In this document: positions 1 through 11,247 of the stretch, piece after piece
Position numbering within the stretch: the first letter of the stretch is position 1
Layout: every line of letters starts with the position of its first letter
Assembly (NCBI GenBank): GCA_951394405.1
Contig: OX596335.1
Coordinates: 3,844,001 to 3,908,000 of the forward strand
Direction: 5' to 3'
DNA from: Coprinellus micaceus
Lineage: Eukaryota; Basidiomycota; Agaricomycetes; Agaricales; Psathyrellaceae
DNA: 64,000 nt
Notes under the pieces: generated by a model
Database searches by the model: none
The model's input: only the letters and a program-made list of their open reading frames with translations
What the model was told of the DNA's origin: nothing
Translations under genes and position numbers: made by a program

Positions 1-3000
1 TTCAATCTTCAGCGACATCATACAAGCTTTGTGACTTTGGATCTGCTGCAACCGTGTCGCGCCCTCCAACGAACACCCCAGAAATCCGAGCGCTAGAAGC
101 AGACATTGGCCGGCATACAACGATGCAGTACAGGGCCCCTGAAATGATCGATCTGTATTCCAAGAGACCGATAGATGAGAAGAGTGACGTCTGGGCGCTT
201 GGAGTGTTGCTCTACAAGCTCTGCTATTATACCACCCCCTTTGAGGAACACGGCTCACTCGCCATCCTCAATGTCCAATACCGCATTCCCCCATACCCTG
301 TTTACTCCTCGCAGATGAACATGCTCGTCGGTGAGCATCACGGTTTCAGATCCCGGGAGTGATATTGACAGCCGACGTAGCCTCGATGCTGCGGGAGCAT
401 GGAACGCAGCGACCTACCGTTTTCGAGCTCCTCAACCATGTACATTATCTCCGGGGAACGAAATCGCAGTTCACATACGCCATTCCCGCTCCTCAACAGG
501 CCATTCCGCCCCGTCAGCAGCAGGTCCAGAAACCCTCATCTCACCCTCATCCTGCTCCCTCCAACTATGCTGCGATACCCCCAACGCCAAACGGTTCTAG
601 GAATGCGTACACCCCCAGCCCCAACGGACAACTAAATGCTGGTGCTCAGGCGAGGGAGAAAGTGCTGGAGGCCATTGCACCAATGAGGCGGGGTAGGCCG
701 ACGAAGGAGGGTTCGACATCCAGGCCGTCGTCAAGAGCCCCCAGTCCCCAAAGGAGCGCCACCATCCCTCCGTCCCATCACGCTGGAACACCCCCTGTTC
801 CATCCAAAGATGCCAATTGGTTGGACAACGAAGAGGCAGCCTGGAAGGCTATGTCTGCTCAGGCCAAGGCGCGAGAGAAGGCAAACGCACTGTTCGACGA
901 GGCGTGGAAGGTCCCCAGTGCGCCTGCTAAGAGGGATGGCGAATCTCCACGACCTGCGGCGGGCTTCAACGACGACTTTGCCGAGAAGTTATGGCGGTCC
1001 CCTAACCCGAATGCTGTGTCACCGCCCGCAAAGTCGAGTGCGGACCCTATGTCTCTTCTCAAGCCTTCGGGCACCACGATCAAACCGCTTGCTTACACTG
1101 GGAATGAGAGGACTGCTCCCCAACGCGAGAAGGACGCGTTCGAAGGCCTTGGACTCATGTCCAACAATTACAAGCCCGCTCCGACACTGGCAGAGGCGAG
1201 GAAGCTGCGTACGGGCTTGGCTATTATGAGCACTCAGACCCACCAACAAAGAGGGTACAACCAATCCGAGTCCTCGCCAAGGCCACTCAACCAACCCTCG
1301 TCGACACGTCCTACGCCCTCCCCAAGGCCGTCGTACCTCAGTCCAACTGGGTTACAAAGCGGAGTGGGGTCCATCTCGCCAGCTCATTCTCCCGTTCCTA
1401 CAGGTTCGTCATGGCAAAATCCTGCTCGAGCATCGCCCTCCGTTCACCCGTCTGCGTCAAGTGCGAACGTGAATGCAGATGGAACACCGATTGAGTCCCG
1501 GTTTCCATCCCTTGAGGAAATCGATGCTCAGTTTGGGCCAGCTACTTCCCTCTACCCATCATCGACCCAACTGACTTCAGGTCGAAGTGACGGAAGTCGC
1601 TTCGCAAGTCAACCCAAGGCGTCATCAGCAGCTGCCGGTGACAACCCTCCGCAACTTCCCCCTCGGCCTAAGCCTGTGTCAGTTATGGACCGGCCTTCGG
1701 CGACACCACCGCCTATTCGCTCAGCCCCTGCCTCTAAGGAAACCACTGTGCTCGGGAGCCTGCAGAAGAAGTTCGACGCCGTCTCGACGCCGCCGAAAAG
1801 CCATGATTGGAAGTCTGCGTCGTTCCGACCAGACTCCAACGACACCCCATCTTGGAGATCGAGTCCCTCGCTCCGACAAGACCCAAGCGGCGCTGTTTCT
1901 TCGAACTCGCTGAACCCTCCTGCAGCTATCAGGCAAAAGCGTAGTTCCGTGACAATGAAATACGCCTTGGAAGGTGCTCCTTCCTCTGCACCATCAATGG
2001 ACACCGGGGCTTCAGCCAACCATCTAGCATCTCGGGAAGACAAGTACACTCGATCACCCAAACCTTCCCCGCGCGATTGGCTAACCGGGGACGACGACGA
2101 CCATAGCTCCATCAAGCAGCAAAACACGAAGGGCAGCGCTGTTCTTCGCGACACCCCCGCCAAACGTGCCTCGGTTATACAGCAGAAAGAGTTCAGGTTC
2201 CCGAAACCCGTCGCTGCACAGCACGATTCCACCCCAAATCTCCCACCATTGGAGCTGCCATCAGCGTCGTCTGTCGAGGTGGAGCACATGCCAACGACGG
2301 AGCCCCTCGAGGAATCGCCAACTGTGTCGAGATTTACCAAGGCATTCCCGCCGATTGACCTTGATATTGACGTCGGGGCTTCGAAAGATACAGGGGCGAA
2401 CGAGGGGTTGACGGAGGATTGGAGTCTCATTGCATCCAAAGGGCCATCCACACCCCGGGTTTCCGCCAAGTTAAGCCTCCCTGCTACCTTTCCACAGAAG
2501 AAGGACAGCGTGGATTCGACGTCGAGCGCTGACGATGATGATGGCCCTGAGGACTTGGGAGGTCTCGGCACACGCCCCTCTCCCCAGAAGGCCGAGCATC
2601 ACAGCATGAAGAGGAGGAAAGGGAGGCAGAGTTCGGTGCACGACTTGGTTGACCTGTGGGGTGGGGGGCTGGGTTCGAAGGATAAGGCAAAGGATGTTTT
2701 TGAGGAGAAGAAGTTGACGAAACCTCGGCCCATGAGTCTCATGCCGCCGTTGTCTGGAGGTCTTGGTGGCAAGTTCGGTGGCCTGGGGAGCGGGAATATT
2801 AGCTCCAGCCCGCGGCTATCGCCCGTCCAACGCGATTCGTCGCCTGTATCCCCAGGTTATGGGTCGACGTCTTCGTTTGATGTCACCAAAGAAAAGTCGA
2901 AAGTCACCTCGCCTGGGCTCACCACCAGTCCTAGCTCGTCGTCTGCGAACGCCAGTGGGCGCTCTCGCCCGCAATCGATGTTCCTCTTCCCTTCCAAATC

Positions 3001-3934
3001 ATCCGAAGGTCTTAACAGCATCCACTTCCCCAGCAGCCGCAGTACATCACCGCAGCCACCGCTGGTCTCGCCCCCAGCGACTGAAGAGGACAAGACGAAG
3101 GTTCCTGTCCGACGCCCGTCGACATCGAATATGGTGCAACGCTACGAGGCCATTGGGGGGAAGGTCATCACACCTCAAGTCGTCTCGTCCACCGCGACAG
3201 GACGCAGTAGGATGCTTAGCACCAAGACGACTGGGACTAGTGGACTGGAGCACACGCGGGTGAAGGTCTTCCCCACCCCTAATGTCACCAGCAAGCCTGA
3301 GCCTGTCACGCAGTCGAAGAGTGCTGCCTCGACCCGAGACGAGTTCAGACCGAACAGGGTTGTGGGTTTGGCCACTATGAATGCTACTGGGAGTGCCAAA
3401 GAACCTGAGCGGGAGCCGGTGGTCAAGCCGCCGAGGACTAGGACGATGAGTTCTGGTGCGGGGCTGGGCGCAAGGCCAGCCGTTTCTACTGGGATTGGGA
3501 ACGGAATCAAAGGTGATTACGAGCCTGGACGCGCGAAGGGTGTGACCACGGCGAAGACATCACCTGTCGAGAGTAGATTCAAACCCGAGCCTTTCTCGTC
3601 TCGTGTTGGCGTCTCCGCCACTGGATCGAGCTCAGTGGTCAAGGAATTCTCTACCACCGCGCCCATCTCGTTCTCCAAACGAAAACCGGCGTTACCTATG
3701 GAGGAGGTCGCCCCTGCGTCCGCTGCGGCGACTACGAGTACCAAGACTTCGTCGAGCCTTACGGCTCAGGGTGGGGGAGAAGATGAGTTATCTTCGTCGC
3801 CGGAGAAACCGTACCAGGGTGTGGGGAGATTGATCGACCAATGGCAGCGTAAGACTGAGTCCAAGGAGCCAAAGCCTTCCGCACCAGGGGTGGTGAAGCG
3901 AGCTGGGCTCGTTGGTGCCTCTAACAGGTTTTAG
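1..3934 (+). CDS. Ark1/Prk1-type (NAK family) Ser/Thr kinase, 3' part
   Basis: The gene is cut by the left edge; an acceptor-like cttcag at about 7-12 opens the first visible exon. That exon carries the second half of a kinase domain: DFG at 33-41, an activation segment ending in YRAPEM, then KSDVWALGVLLYKLCYYTTPF, which is typical of the NAK family (AAK1, yeast Ark1/Prk1). A short intron (331-371, 41 nt, phase 1) joins it to a long second exon (372-3934). This exon finishes the kinase C-lobe (REHGTQRPTVFELL) and then runs about 1150 residues of Pro/Ser-rich, low-complexity tail ending in TAG. Family members phosphorylate endocytic adaptors and actin-patch proteins, and their long tails recruit SH3 partners. 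The catalytic HRD loop and start codon lie outside the window. The family call is strong; substrate and localisation are inferred. Confidence 0.88.
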
Positions 3935-4290
3935 TTTGTCCCCGAGCGGGACTTCGTCTATGTAGTTTTCTTCCTTCGGCTGCTCCCTTGCCTTCATTCT
4001 ATGGGTCGGACGTGATCTAATCTGTGTTTGACCTACCTCATTGTAATTCCCATTGGCTCTGTCTTCTCGTCCTCGACCCTCTTGTATACGGACTACCAGT
4101 GACCAGTTATTTAATCACCTCTTTACCTAGCAATACATGCATACAGATGTCGCCTTCGCACTCCATTTATCTCTACTCCAGTTAGCGTCCGGAACCCGAA
4201 GATGGTGTAGCACACTACAGACATGTACTTAGGATAGGAGAACAAGCATGAGGGTTCAAAACAAGACCAGGAAACCGAGGTTGTGTGGGT
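3935..4290. other. intergenic, between convergent genes
   Basis: This stretch lies between the stop codons of the kinase (+) and the Ctr-like gene (-). It should hold both 3' UTRs. I see no ORF or repeat of note. Confidence 0.6.
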
Positions 4291-5488
4291 TCATCGGACA
4301 AGGTTCCGGGTCTCCGCCACGTCGCCGTCGCTCTCGTCGTCGCTGTCCTCTTCACCCGATGTGGTGTTGCCGATCTGAAAGCTCATACTACTTGACCGCT
4401 GATGTAGGTGTTGCCCGTTTGGTCTCCTCCCACTCGTAGCACTAGCGTTGGACTTGCTCACGAGGAGTTGCTTCGCCACATCGGGGCCCTTCCCTGTCTC
4501 CCACTTCGCACTGCCGGGAGGGGCGATGTGCACGCGTTCAGAGTCAGCTGCAAGCCCCATCTGCATTGCCAATGCATCGGCACGAGCGATGTTGGATTCA
4601 GCGGGATGGATGAAGATGTCGAGATCGGGTTTTGACTTGGATCGTGGGCGAGTTGTCATAGGCAGGGGGTCTGATGTTGATGATACAGTGTTGGGGTGAG
4701 TGTGCTTGGGCGTGACAGATTCGAGGGCGACGAATGTCGATGCAGGGGACGTGGGGATGGGTTGGTTGGCGTAGCCATTGGAGTCGAAGCTTGGCGTTTC
4801 AGAACCCAGTTGGGTGAAGTGGACGCTGGGGATGGCGGGCGTTAGAGAGGCGAATGAACGACCTGGATTTCAGGCATACTGCGATGGTTTGGATTGCACT
4901 TTGAGGTCAATGAATAGTTGGGTGAGTGCGAGGGTTGTTGCCTGGAGGGTGGTAAGTTAAGTGGACGCGGAATCTGGACCATTGATACTTGCAATGACGA
5001 GGATGAGTCTAGGGTACGGTGTTAGTCCCACCTGGAGCAGCAAGGGTATAGCAGATAACTCACGGAATGTTGAAAGTCATCGTAGCAAGCATGTAGAACC
5101 TGTTTCCATCAGGCAGCTGCAGTTAGCAGAGTGCATTGCCAATAAGCGCCGGTACTCATACAGTCGCAGGATCATTGCTATCCAGTATAACAGGCATCTC
5201 CGAAGCGCTGTTCCCCATCTTGAGCTCGACGTGTTGAGTGCTTGAGTGCTTTCATGGTAGTGCGTGATTATCCTGGAGAACGCGAGAATACGGCAGTCAG
5301 GAAGCCGTTTTTGCCACCAAGTGGGTATTGAAGCCGCCACTAGATCCATCCAGGACTCACCGTTCGGTCACGCAAATGGCGACAACGAAAAGACACGCCA
5401 GGATAAAGCTCGGAAACGATTTCATGACTATGAAGGGAACGAGGACATGCTCGCCATCGAATCCCCAGTGGAGGTGAAACTCGCCCAT
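4291..5488 (-). CDS. Ctr-family (copper transporter-like) membrane protein, six exons
   Basis: Exons on the minus strand are 5361-5488, 5162-5272, 5064-5099, 4993-5008, 4941-4880 (descending) and 4291-4825, giving 295 codons and all phases in register. The start MGEFHLHWG sits in a good ATG context (acaATGG). A first hydrophobic helix (VPFIVMKSFPSFILACLFVV) is followed by a basic loop, then YWIAMILRLFYMLATMTFNI, which contains the MxxxM pattern (MLATM) of Ctr transmembrane helix 2, then a third helix (LILVIATTLALTQLF). The canonical GxxxG of helix 3 is not present. The last 170 residues are a Ser/Thr-rich, acidic-ended cytosolic tail. Intron 4 (4942-4992) starts with GC rather than GT. Intron 5 (4826-4879) has a ctaac branch site and removes an in-frame TGA. 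Known Ctr proteins move Cu(I) as trimers; whether this one transports copper is inference. Confidence 0.65.
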
Positions 5489-5745
5489 TGTCCTTATCTC
5501 TTGGTCCTGGCACGCGTCTGGTTCGTGTATGGGATGGAATGAAGGAAGGTCGACAGAGTTAGTCGCGAGCAATGAATGGAGAAGAAGAACTTGAATCAAG
5601 ATGGTCCCTGCCGGCAGGTTCTGTCCGCTCCTCGTTGCGGTGGCCGTTGCTAGAGACGGCGACGGCGATGCCAATCAGCTTTTGGAAATTGGTCCACATT
5701 GCCCCCGCAACCGCATCAGTCGGAGACGATGTCCGTGACGTCAAC

Positions 5746-6065
5746 GTCGTCGCCGCCGGGCGACTCGCCGTTCATCGGGTTCGTTTTCGAAGTGCCGGTA
5801 CGGATGCGAAGAGGTCGAAACTCCCGAGCATGTTTGGTTGGTGTGCCAGGGACATGGGCCTCTGGTGGAGCGTCGAGCAGAGCTCCAGAGAAGGCTTACT
5901 GTACTCTGTTCGGAGGATGAGCTCGTAGAGCTGATGGGGATGGACGGCGATGCCGCAAGCCAACTAAAGTGTCTTCTGGGGTTGTCTCATTGTGTCAGCG
6001 TCCTGGCGGAATATGCATACGGGGTCGAGAGGGTGTTGAAGAAGAGCCCGTTGGATTGGAGGTGA
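5746..6065 (+). pseudogene. probable non-LTR retrotransposon (LINE) C-terminal relic
   Basis: One frame reads through a Cys/His cluster at 5793-5852 (C-x3-C, then ETPEHVW, then C) and on to a stop at 6063-6065. The pattern C..C....ETPEH.....C is characteristic of the zinc-binding tail after the reverse transcriptase of many fungal LINE-type elements. Nothing upstream reads as a reverse transcriptase, so this would be a 5'-truncated copy, the usual product of LINE insertion. No poly(A) or target duplication was found. It could instead be a chance match in a decayed gene. Confidence 0.38.
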
Positions 6066-6956
6066 AACAGTGTATAATTTGCGTTATAATTTGCGTGCGC
6101 GAACGCGAGATAGAAATTACATAGATTTGCTGGGCGGTAAACGGCCCAACTATGGATATGCTGTCGTACCACCTGAAGTGTGGGGGTAGACCTCCGGGGC
6201 GTGCATTGGCTCTATAGACCACCCAAAGTAAGAACCTCATAGCCCACCATATTGTGCTTGTGGATGGACATCTGGCGAAAAATCCAGACAGTCGCACTGG
6301 CAGCAGGCGGGGTATGGTGCCGAGTCGGCAGAGTTTTTCCACGAGGTTTGCTCTCAGGCTGGCTCGGGGGTTGAAGCATTGGAAACTTCATCCTTGGAAC
6401 ATCACACACACACACACACACCATGTCGAAGTTGGTTAGATGCGCCTAGTCTTCAACGACTTTGCTTTCGACCGACCAGAAATGTGGACATAGAATCTAC
6501 TCATGCAGGACGGTGCCAGTTCATAGTGATCTCCAGGTTGTGTCGAAGAAACCCTTGCATCTGTCGGGCTTGGTCACACAATCTCAAAATCGCCCCTCTC
6601 TCTCAATGCTGGTCACAGGGCTATAGGACGAGGGTTGTAGTGAAGTGAGAAGAGGCTTCAGGGGGTAAGGTCGAGCTTTTCATGGACACCATACGTTTGA
6701 GTTGATCGCCCAAGTCATTCGTCCGGGCGGTGTATCGCATGGCTTACGCTATTCAAGGCAGGAAGCGGGAGTCTCGCAGGGAGCGACGGAGAGTTGGTAT
6801 TCGAGAACCCGATTGATACGCTGGCTATTTCCTCCAGGGCGCCAAACTCGTCTGCTGAGGACATTCCTCTACCAACAGGTACGCCTTTTTCGCCCAGTTC
6901 ACGGAAAGCGCGATGCTGAGGAACATGTCGCTCGCAGAGTGAATGACTAAAGGACG
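6066..6956. other. gene-poor relic DNA
   Basis: No supported gene. It contains a CA microsatellite (6403-6420); short ORFs here lack family signatures or conserved splice patterns. Confidence 0.55.
6403..6420. repeat. CA dinucleotide microsatellite, nine units
   Basis: Nine uninterrupted CA units are visible. It lies in non-coding DNA and is likely length-polymorphic. Confidence 0.9.
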
Positions 6957-7115
6957 CATGCGATCCTTCCAAAGCTCACCGACCTTGGTTCTCAGCCTAA
7001 CCGCGTTCGAGTTTTCGACCAAGTTGTTCCTCTGACGCGTACCAAAGGCGCTGTTGAGCTGTTGATGCAGAATAAAGTTAGTGGGGAGAAGATAGCAATC
7101 AAGCTTGCCGCCTAG
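6957..7115 (+). pseudogene. 3' fragment of a zinc-type (MDR) oxidoreductase, copy 1
   Basis: A 53-codon open frame ends in TAG at 7113-7115. It reads HAILPKLTDLGSQPNRVRVF, followed by a segment ending LLMQNKVSGEKIAIKLAA. The ending L.QNK.SGEK...K matches the usual C-terminus of fungal medium-chain dehydrogenase/quinone oxidoreductase-like proteins, where VSGEKLV closes the catalytic domain. No upstream exons with a cofactor-binding GxGxxG could be joined, so I call it a remnant. A near-identical frame of the same length lies 605 bp downstream (7562-7720). Confidence 0.45.
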
Positions 7116-7561
7116 CAGTTGAAGTTGGTCCTTTTTCACCAACCTGTTATAGACCATATTAATACGGCGCTGTATTACAGAGGCGGCGTTTCGCCTGCAC
7201 CGTTCCATGGCCTCCTATTGAATTAGTCAGAGAAACCTCAAGTGCTTTCGCTTTCAAGGGTTGTTTGTAAGCTCCTGCTGCGGGTTCGACGATCATCGAC
7301 AAGTCTGGAATATCTATCACTGTTACAAGATCTGTGCATGCGTGGTAATAACGTTGCACCGGCCGAACGGCAAGGGACATCCTAGATATACAAGCACTCC
7401 AGCGACGAAGACATACTCTACTTTCCCAGAGAATGTATCGTTGATCGCTGTGTCTACATTCTTCTTTCAAAAGGTGTGCTCAAAGTGTCCGAGCTTTGCT
7501 CTAAGGACACTGACCAATACACTTCTCATGCTAGGACAAGCGATTAGCCGACACCTTGATC
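7116..7561. other. spacer between two oxidoreductase remnants
   Basis: Possibly decayed upstream sequence of the second oxidoreductase copy. A peptide-like stretch at about 7418-7450 (TFPENVSLIAV) resembles enoyl-reductase-like proteins but cannot be joined in frame. Confidence 0.3.
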
Positions 7562-7720
7562 CCAGTCTTTCTCCCAAAGCTTATCGACATCGGCCTTCAA
7601 CCCAATCGCGTCCGATTGCTTGACCATGCCGATCTCCTTACGCGAGTCAAGGATGGGTTCGATCTTTTGAGACAGAATAAGATCAGCGGGGAGAAGCTAG
7701 TGATCAAGGTTGGGCAGTAG
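7562..7720 (+). pseudogene. 3' fragment of a zinc-type (MDR) oxidoreductase, copy 2
   Basis: A 53-codon frame beginning PVFLPKLIDIGLQPNRVRLL continues to a segment ending LLRQNKISGEKLVIKVGQ and TAG at 7718-7720. It aligns without gaps to the 6957-7115 frame (shared LPKL, QPNRVR, LTR, LL.QNK.SGEK), so the two derive from a duplication. FDLLRQNKISGEKLV is the common C-terminal signature of fungal zinc-binding dehydrogenase-like proteins. No start or N-terminal half was found. Confidence 0.5.
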
Positions 7721-8531
7721 GTATTATTGTACGAAGAATGCCTGTGGTTCCAACGGATGTCATGTATCAATAATTGGCCAAGTAAACGATTGCCGCGTTT
7801 TCAGAACTTCATCCACGCCCTGGACCAACGATACACAACAAACCAAAACAAATCGACCCCGCTTTGTACTCCAGCCCGCCTTCCTACGCACACAGCGTAA
7901 AGCGATATAATTTGACCTGGGCACATTCTGGTCCCCTTTCGAAAAAAGCCTCAAATCAAACTGAAAGGCAACGGGAACGAGGCCTGAGGCTCTAGCGTGT
8001 TTTAAGTTATTCTGCAAAAAACAATCAGAAGTAGATTGGAAGTTGCCCATAGAAATGGCCGAGAAGGAGCCACAGGGTGCTCGGTAGGTCGTTTTGGTGC
8101 GCTTTTGGGCCGGGATTTCGTTGCTCCCACCCCAGATTCTATGAAAAGGCAGTATTCGAAACGTCGAACATTGAGTGGTAAATGAATAAACCCAATTGCA
8201 TTGGCATCTCTATCTACTACATATGTATCCAACTATCTCGAGAGCCGGGTGCATGGGGAGCAGAGAACGATACAGTCGACGAACGATAAAATAAGGCGCA
8301 AAAATGTTAGGGCGATGTATACGGCTTCGACATAGGGCAGGCGGGACAGACCTCGAGAGATCTGAGGGGTCTTAAACCCAAACTGGGGTCGAAGGTCGAA
8401 AATGAGTTCATTTACAGGTAACATCAGCGCGCGAAGGAGGTAGTGAATATGGAGGAGTCAGGACTTACCCCGATACATGGCCAAGTCCACCGGCGCTGAG
8501 AGAGGGGAAGACAAAGGAGGCGTCGCTTTTA
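7721..8531. other. non-coding stretch before the MITE
   Basis: I see no supported gene or RNA here, only short ORFs without recognisable signatures. Confidence 0.5.
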
Positions 8532-9001
8532 CAGTGCTTTTCAAAATTATGCGGAATCCCAAAATTTCGATCGACGCGCATTTAGGTGGCCGGTTTGAGC
8601 TCCCCCGTTGTGGTTTGGGGACCCCTCAGGCTCAAACAGCCTTCTGTGAGGTCAAGTACACCATCTAATGTATTTCTCAGGGCCAATGAACATTCATAAT
8701 ACCGCTTCAGCTCAATCCCGTTGAATATGTCGTCAATCTTCGGCCTGGAATCATCCGAGCTTGCATTACCGATCGACAGAAAGTCCACTCGGCGGAGCCT
8801 CACAGTTCGGTGCCCTATTGTAAGCATGGGGTGACAATACGGTACATAGGTCTACGAAGGTGCCGCAAGAGCCCTTTAAAGATTGTGGGATGGTGGTAGG
8901 ACTCAAAATGACACTGACTTCGACGCAGGCGGGACTCGAACCACCCACCCAAACGTGGGTCGATCAAAAATCGGGATTCCGCATAGTTTTGAAAAGCACT
9001 G
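8532..9001. mobile_element. Tc1/mariner-type MITE with TA target duplication
   Basis: The ends are inverted repeats: the left end begins CAGTGCTTTTCAAAA at 8532 and the complement of the right end (to 9001) begins identically. The first 29 nt match at 28 positions and similarity continues, with small indels, to about 70 nt. TA dinucleotides flank both ends (8530-8531 and 9002-9003). A CAGT-start terminal repeat with a TA duplication is the hallmark of the Tc1/mariner superfamily. At 470 bp with no transposase ORF it is a non-autonomous MITE. Confidence 0.85.
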
Positions 9002-9315
9002 TAACAAGCTTTTCAATGAATCCTGGCGGCTGACACTGAGGGCAGACTTCCTTACACGAGGTTTGTACCAAAGTCAGCCAAATCGGGTGGCCGGTTCTTG
9101 CAATTTCGAGGGTGTTTTCTGGGTGGGTAGCTTTCGGGCGGAATGCCAGCCTTTTGCGGAAGGAGGGAGACAATTTACTGCAGCGATTTCCGCTTCGGTC
9201 AATTTCGGTCCAATTGGGGGCTACTCCGTAAATGGCCCTGAATTGGCCCAAGCCTACTTTTTTGACGTTTCGCTGTGGCACAGCGACGGCACGTAGTTTC
9301 GATGAACAACCCCCT
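9002..9315. other. 3' flank of the F-box gene
   Basis: Presumed 3' UTR and spacer of the minus-strand F-box gene; nothing else supported. Confidence 0.5.
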
Positions 9316-11247
9316 CTACAACCGTCTATTCCAGGAGCCCGAAACATCCGCCTGAACGCCCTGCCTGTCTTTCTCGGGTAGCAACGTCGGGCCGCAAGTG
9401 AACGCGCCGTTCGAGTTTAGCACGGATTCCTCCCAGCGCACAGATTTTGCCACAGTAAGCAACGGGCGCAACGTCGCTTTGGGATCTTGTGGGCCATAGC
9501 CACACGACATGAATGCCAACTCCTCCAATACGCCGCCATGCCTCCTCCGAAGGGCATCCAGGACGTCCTTGAAAAACGTTTGGACATGTTCTGTAACCCT
9601 GAATGCGCTGGGATCCTTCGCTCGAGTTGCGTACCACCGAAGGCCCTCAGAAACTGAGATAAATCGGACAACCCGGAGGACAGGGAAGGCACGTCGTCCG
9701 AAGATGAACGTCGCGCTGCCGGGTTGTCCTTGAGGTGTCATTTGGTCGACCAGTTTGCCGCCATCCAACCTCAAGGCGTTTAAGAACGGGTGAGGACTCT
9801 CCGCTGCCATTTGAATTATCTCTAACCTATCCAGTTTCGCGAGCACAGGCCAAACTGAGTCGGGTACGGCAGTCGATGGGAGGTTCACCGTGAGGGTCGT
9901 GAGTCTTTGGTACGACCATGGGAGTTGGAAAGCCGCTCCACGGCTGGATGGGTCGAATATGCGAGGAGTGACTACCGATACCTTGGTCGTTCCTGAGAGT
10001 CCGATTGAAGAGGAGCGGACGCATTTTGCCCAATCAGAAGCGATTTCAAGCTTTTGCGGTGAACTGGAGTCTTCACCCTCGTGCCCACGCGCAATGAGTT
10101 CGCCAATTCTGTCGTGTAGTCGATCGTTAGCACCGATAACTCGTGTCTGTTGGTATGGTCCGACTAAAAGGGTAAGACTTGCAATAATCCTTGGGATGGT
10201 TATTGTGGACAGAATTGCAGAAAGGGGCGTTGGTGAGTCGGAATATATGGATAATTCTCGAAGTCGAAGTAATGGAATATCCCGAGAAAGGTCAGACTTG
10301 CCGAGGAGGAAAGATTCGTCGCCGGACTGGTGTCGTGGATGTGGGAGTCGAAAACGCAGGGCTTCGAGGTTCGGAAGGCACCGAAGGAACTCCAGGAGAT
10401 CAGAAATGCTTTGAGGGCTAATCGGCTCGGTACGACGGAGTGTGACGTCCGTTAAATGCGGTGAGCATGTAAGCAAATTCGACTTCCAGGGACATATAAG
10501 CCCTTCGAGAGTCAAACGACGTAGGCTTGGTATGACGACCGCAGATAATTCCTCAAAGTTGACCGCCATCGGGGGCATTGAATAGTGACTCCGCTCCCCA
10601 AGTGAGAGTATGAGGCTCTCCAATCTGTTGGCCGTTCCAACGACGCGCCCGAGGAGCTGTTGAGTGATAGATTGGCTGGAATAGATGGCGATTGACTTGA
10701 TGTGTTGGGAGCTCGGGTGGAGGATATCTTGAATGGTGGCGAGGGCCTTTGGGTGTGGGTCGTGGGCGGCGCCTGTCGCCCAGTACGGTTCTCCAATATA
10801 ATCTAGCTCGATTGGGTGCGCCCCCGCCTTGTCCCGCATGAAAGACACAGTCTCAGGTCGGGTGTTGCCCTGTGCCTGAATCTGCGTCCAGAGGTGAGGG
10901 CTCCCAGCAACTAGTTGCCTCCAGCTGTGGTTAACGTGGTACACGCGAAGGATGTTCGGGTAAGGGAGTTTGTCGTAGGCGGATCGGAGCCTCCAGTCCT
11001 CTATCGCGAGCCTTTGAGCACTAGTGTAACACCGGTCGGCTATGTATCGAAGCTCTTCATCTCCGAGAGCGAGAGTAGAGAAAGAGAATATCTTGAGCAA
11101 GAGTTCTGGAGGGATTTGGGATATGGGTGCGACCTCGTTTCGGCGGCGCCTCAGATCGATTCGCTCTTTCTCCAGGTCCTCGATCCGGAGAGTGACCTGA
11201 GCAATCTGAGCATCAAGGTCGTCTCGAGCAGTCTTGTAAGCCAGCAT
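9316..11247 (-). CDS. F-box protein, single exon
   Basis: A single open frame of 643 codons. I start at the ATG at 11247 (MLAYKTARDDLDAQ) because a coiled-coil-like heptad stretch (residues 10-38) directly followed by ISQIPPELLLKIFSF is the standard beginning of Agaricomycete F-box proteins. The frame is open another 56 codons upstream, so a longer start is possible. The F-box covers roughly residues 42-90, with a conserved HVNHSWRQLVAGSPHLWTQI segment after it; the rest has irregular leucine-rich stretches suggesting a substrate-binding repeat domain. F-box proteins dock on Skp1 and select targets for SCF ubiquitin ligases; the target here is unknown. Intronless structure is common in this expanded family. 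Confidence 0.82.
   Translation of the reverse strand: MLAYKTARDDLDAQIAQVTLRIEDLEKERIDLRRRRNEVAPISQIPPELLLKIFSFSTLALGDEELRYIADRCYTSAQRLAIEDWRLRSAYDKLPYPNILRVYHVNHSWRQLVAGSPHLWTQIQAQGNTRPETVSFMRDKAGAHPIELDYIGEPYWATGAAHDPHPKALATIQDILHPSSQHIKSIAIYSSQSITQQLLGRVVGTANRLESLILSLGERSHYSMPPMAVNFEELSAVVIPSLRRLTLEGLICPWKSNLLTCSPHLTDVTLRRTEPISPQSISDLLEFLRCLPNLEALRFRLPHPRHQSGDESFLLGKSDLSRDIPLLRLRELSIYSDSPTPLSAILSTITIPRIIASLTLLVGPYQQTRVIGANDRLHDRIGELIARGHEGEDSSSPQKLEIASDWAKCVRSSSIGLSGTTKVSVVTPRIFDPSSRGAAFQLPWSYQRLTTLTVNLPSTAVPDSVWPVLAKLDRLEIIQMAAESPHPFLNALRLDGGKLVDQMTPQGQPGSATFIFGRRAFPVLRVVRFISVSEGLRWYATRAKDPSAFRVTEHVQTFFKDVLDALRRRHGGVLEELAFMSCGYGPQDPKATLRPLLTVAKSVRWEESVLNSNGAFTCGPTLLPEKDRQGVQADVSGSWNRRL

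Noticed and set aside
1609..2571. A 320-codon open frame antisense to the kinase tail
   Set aside because: It mirrors the Ser/Pro-rich coding strand and has no domain; it is a shadow of low-stop GC-rich coding sequence.
4870..4872. Premature stop suggesting that the Ctr-like gene is a pseudogene
   Set aside because: A 54-nt intron (4826-4879) with good donor, branch site and acceptor removes it and keeps phase through to the final stop.
8932..8942. Exact match to a Pol III B-box (ggttcgagtcc on the minus strand), hinting at a tRNA or SINE
   Set aside because: The flanking bases do not form a T-stem, no A-box or cloverleaf is found, and it lies inside the subterminal repeat of the MITE.
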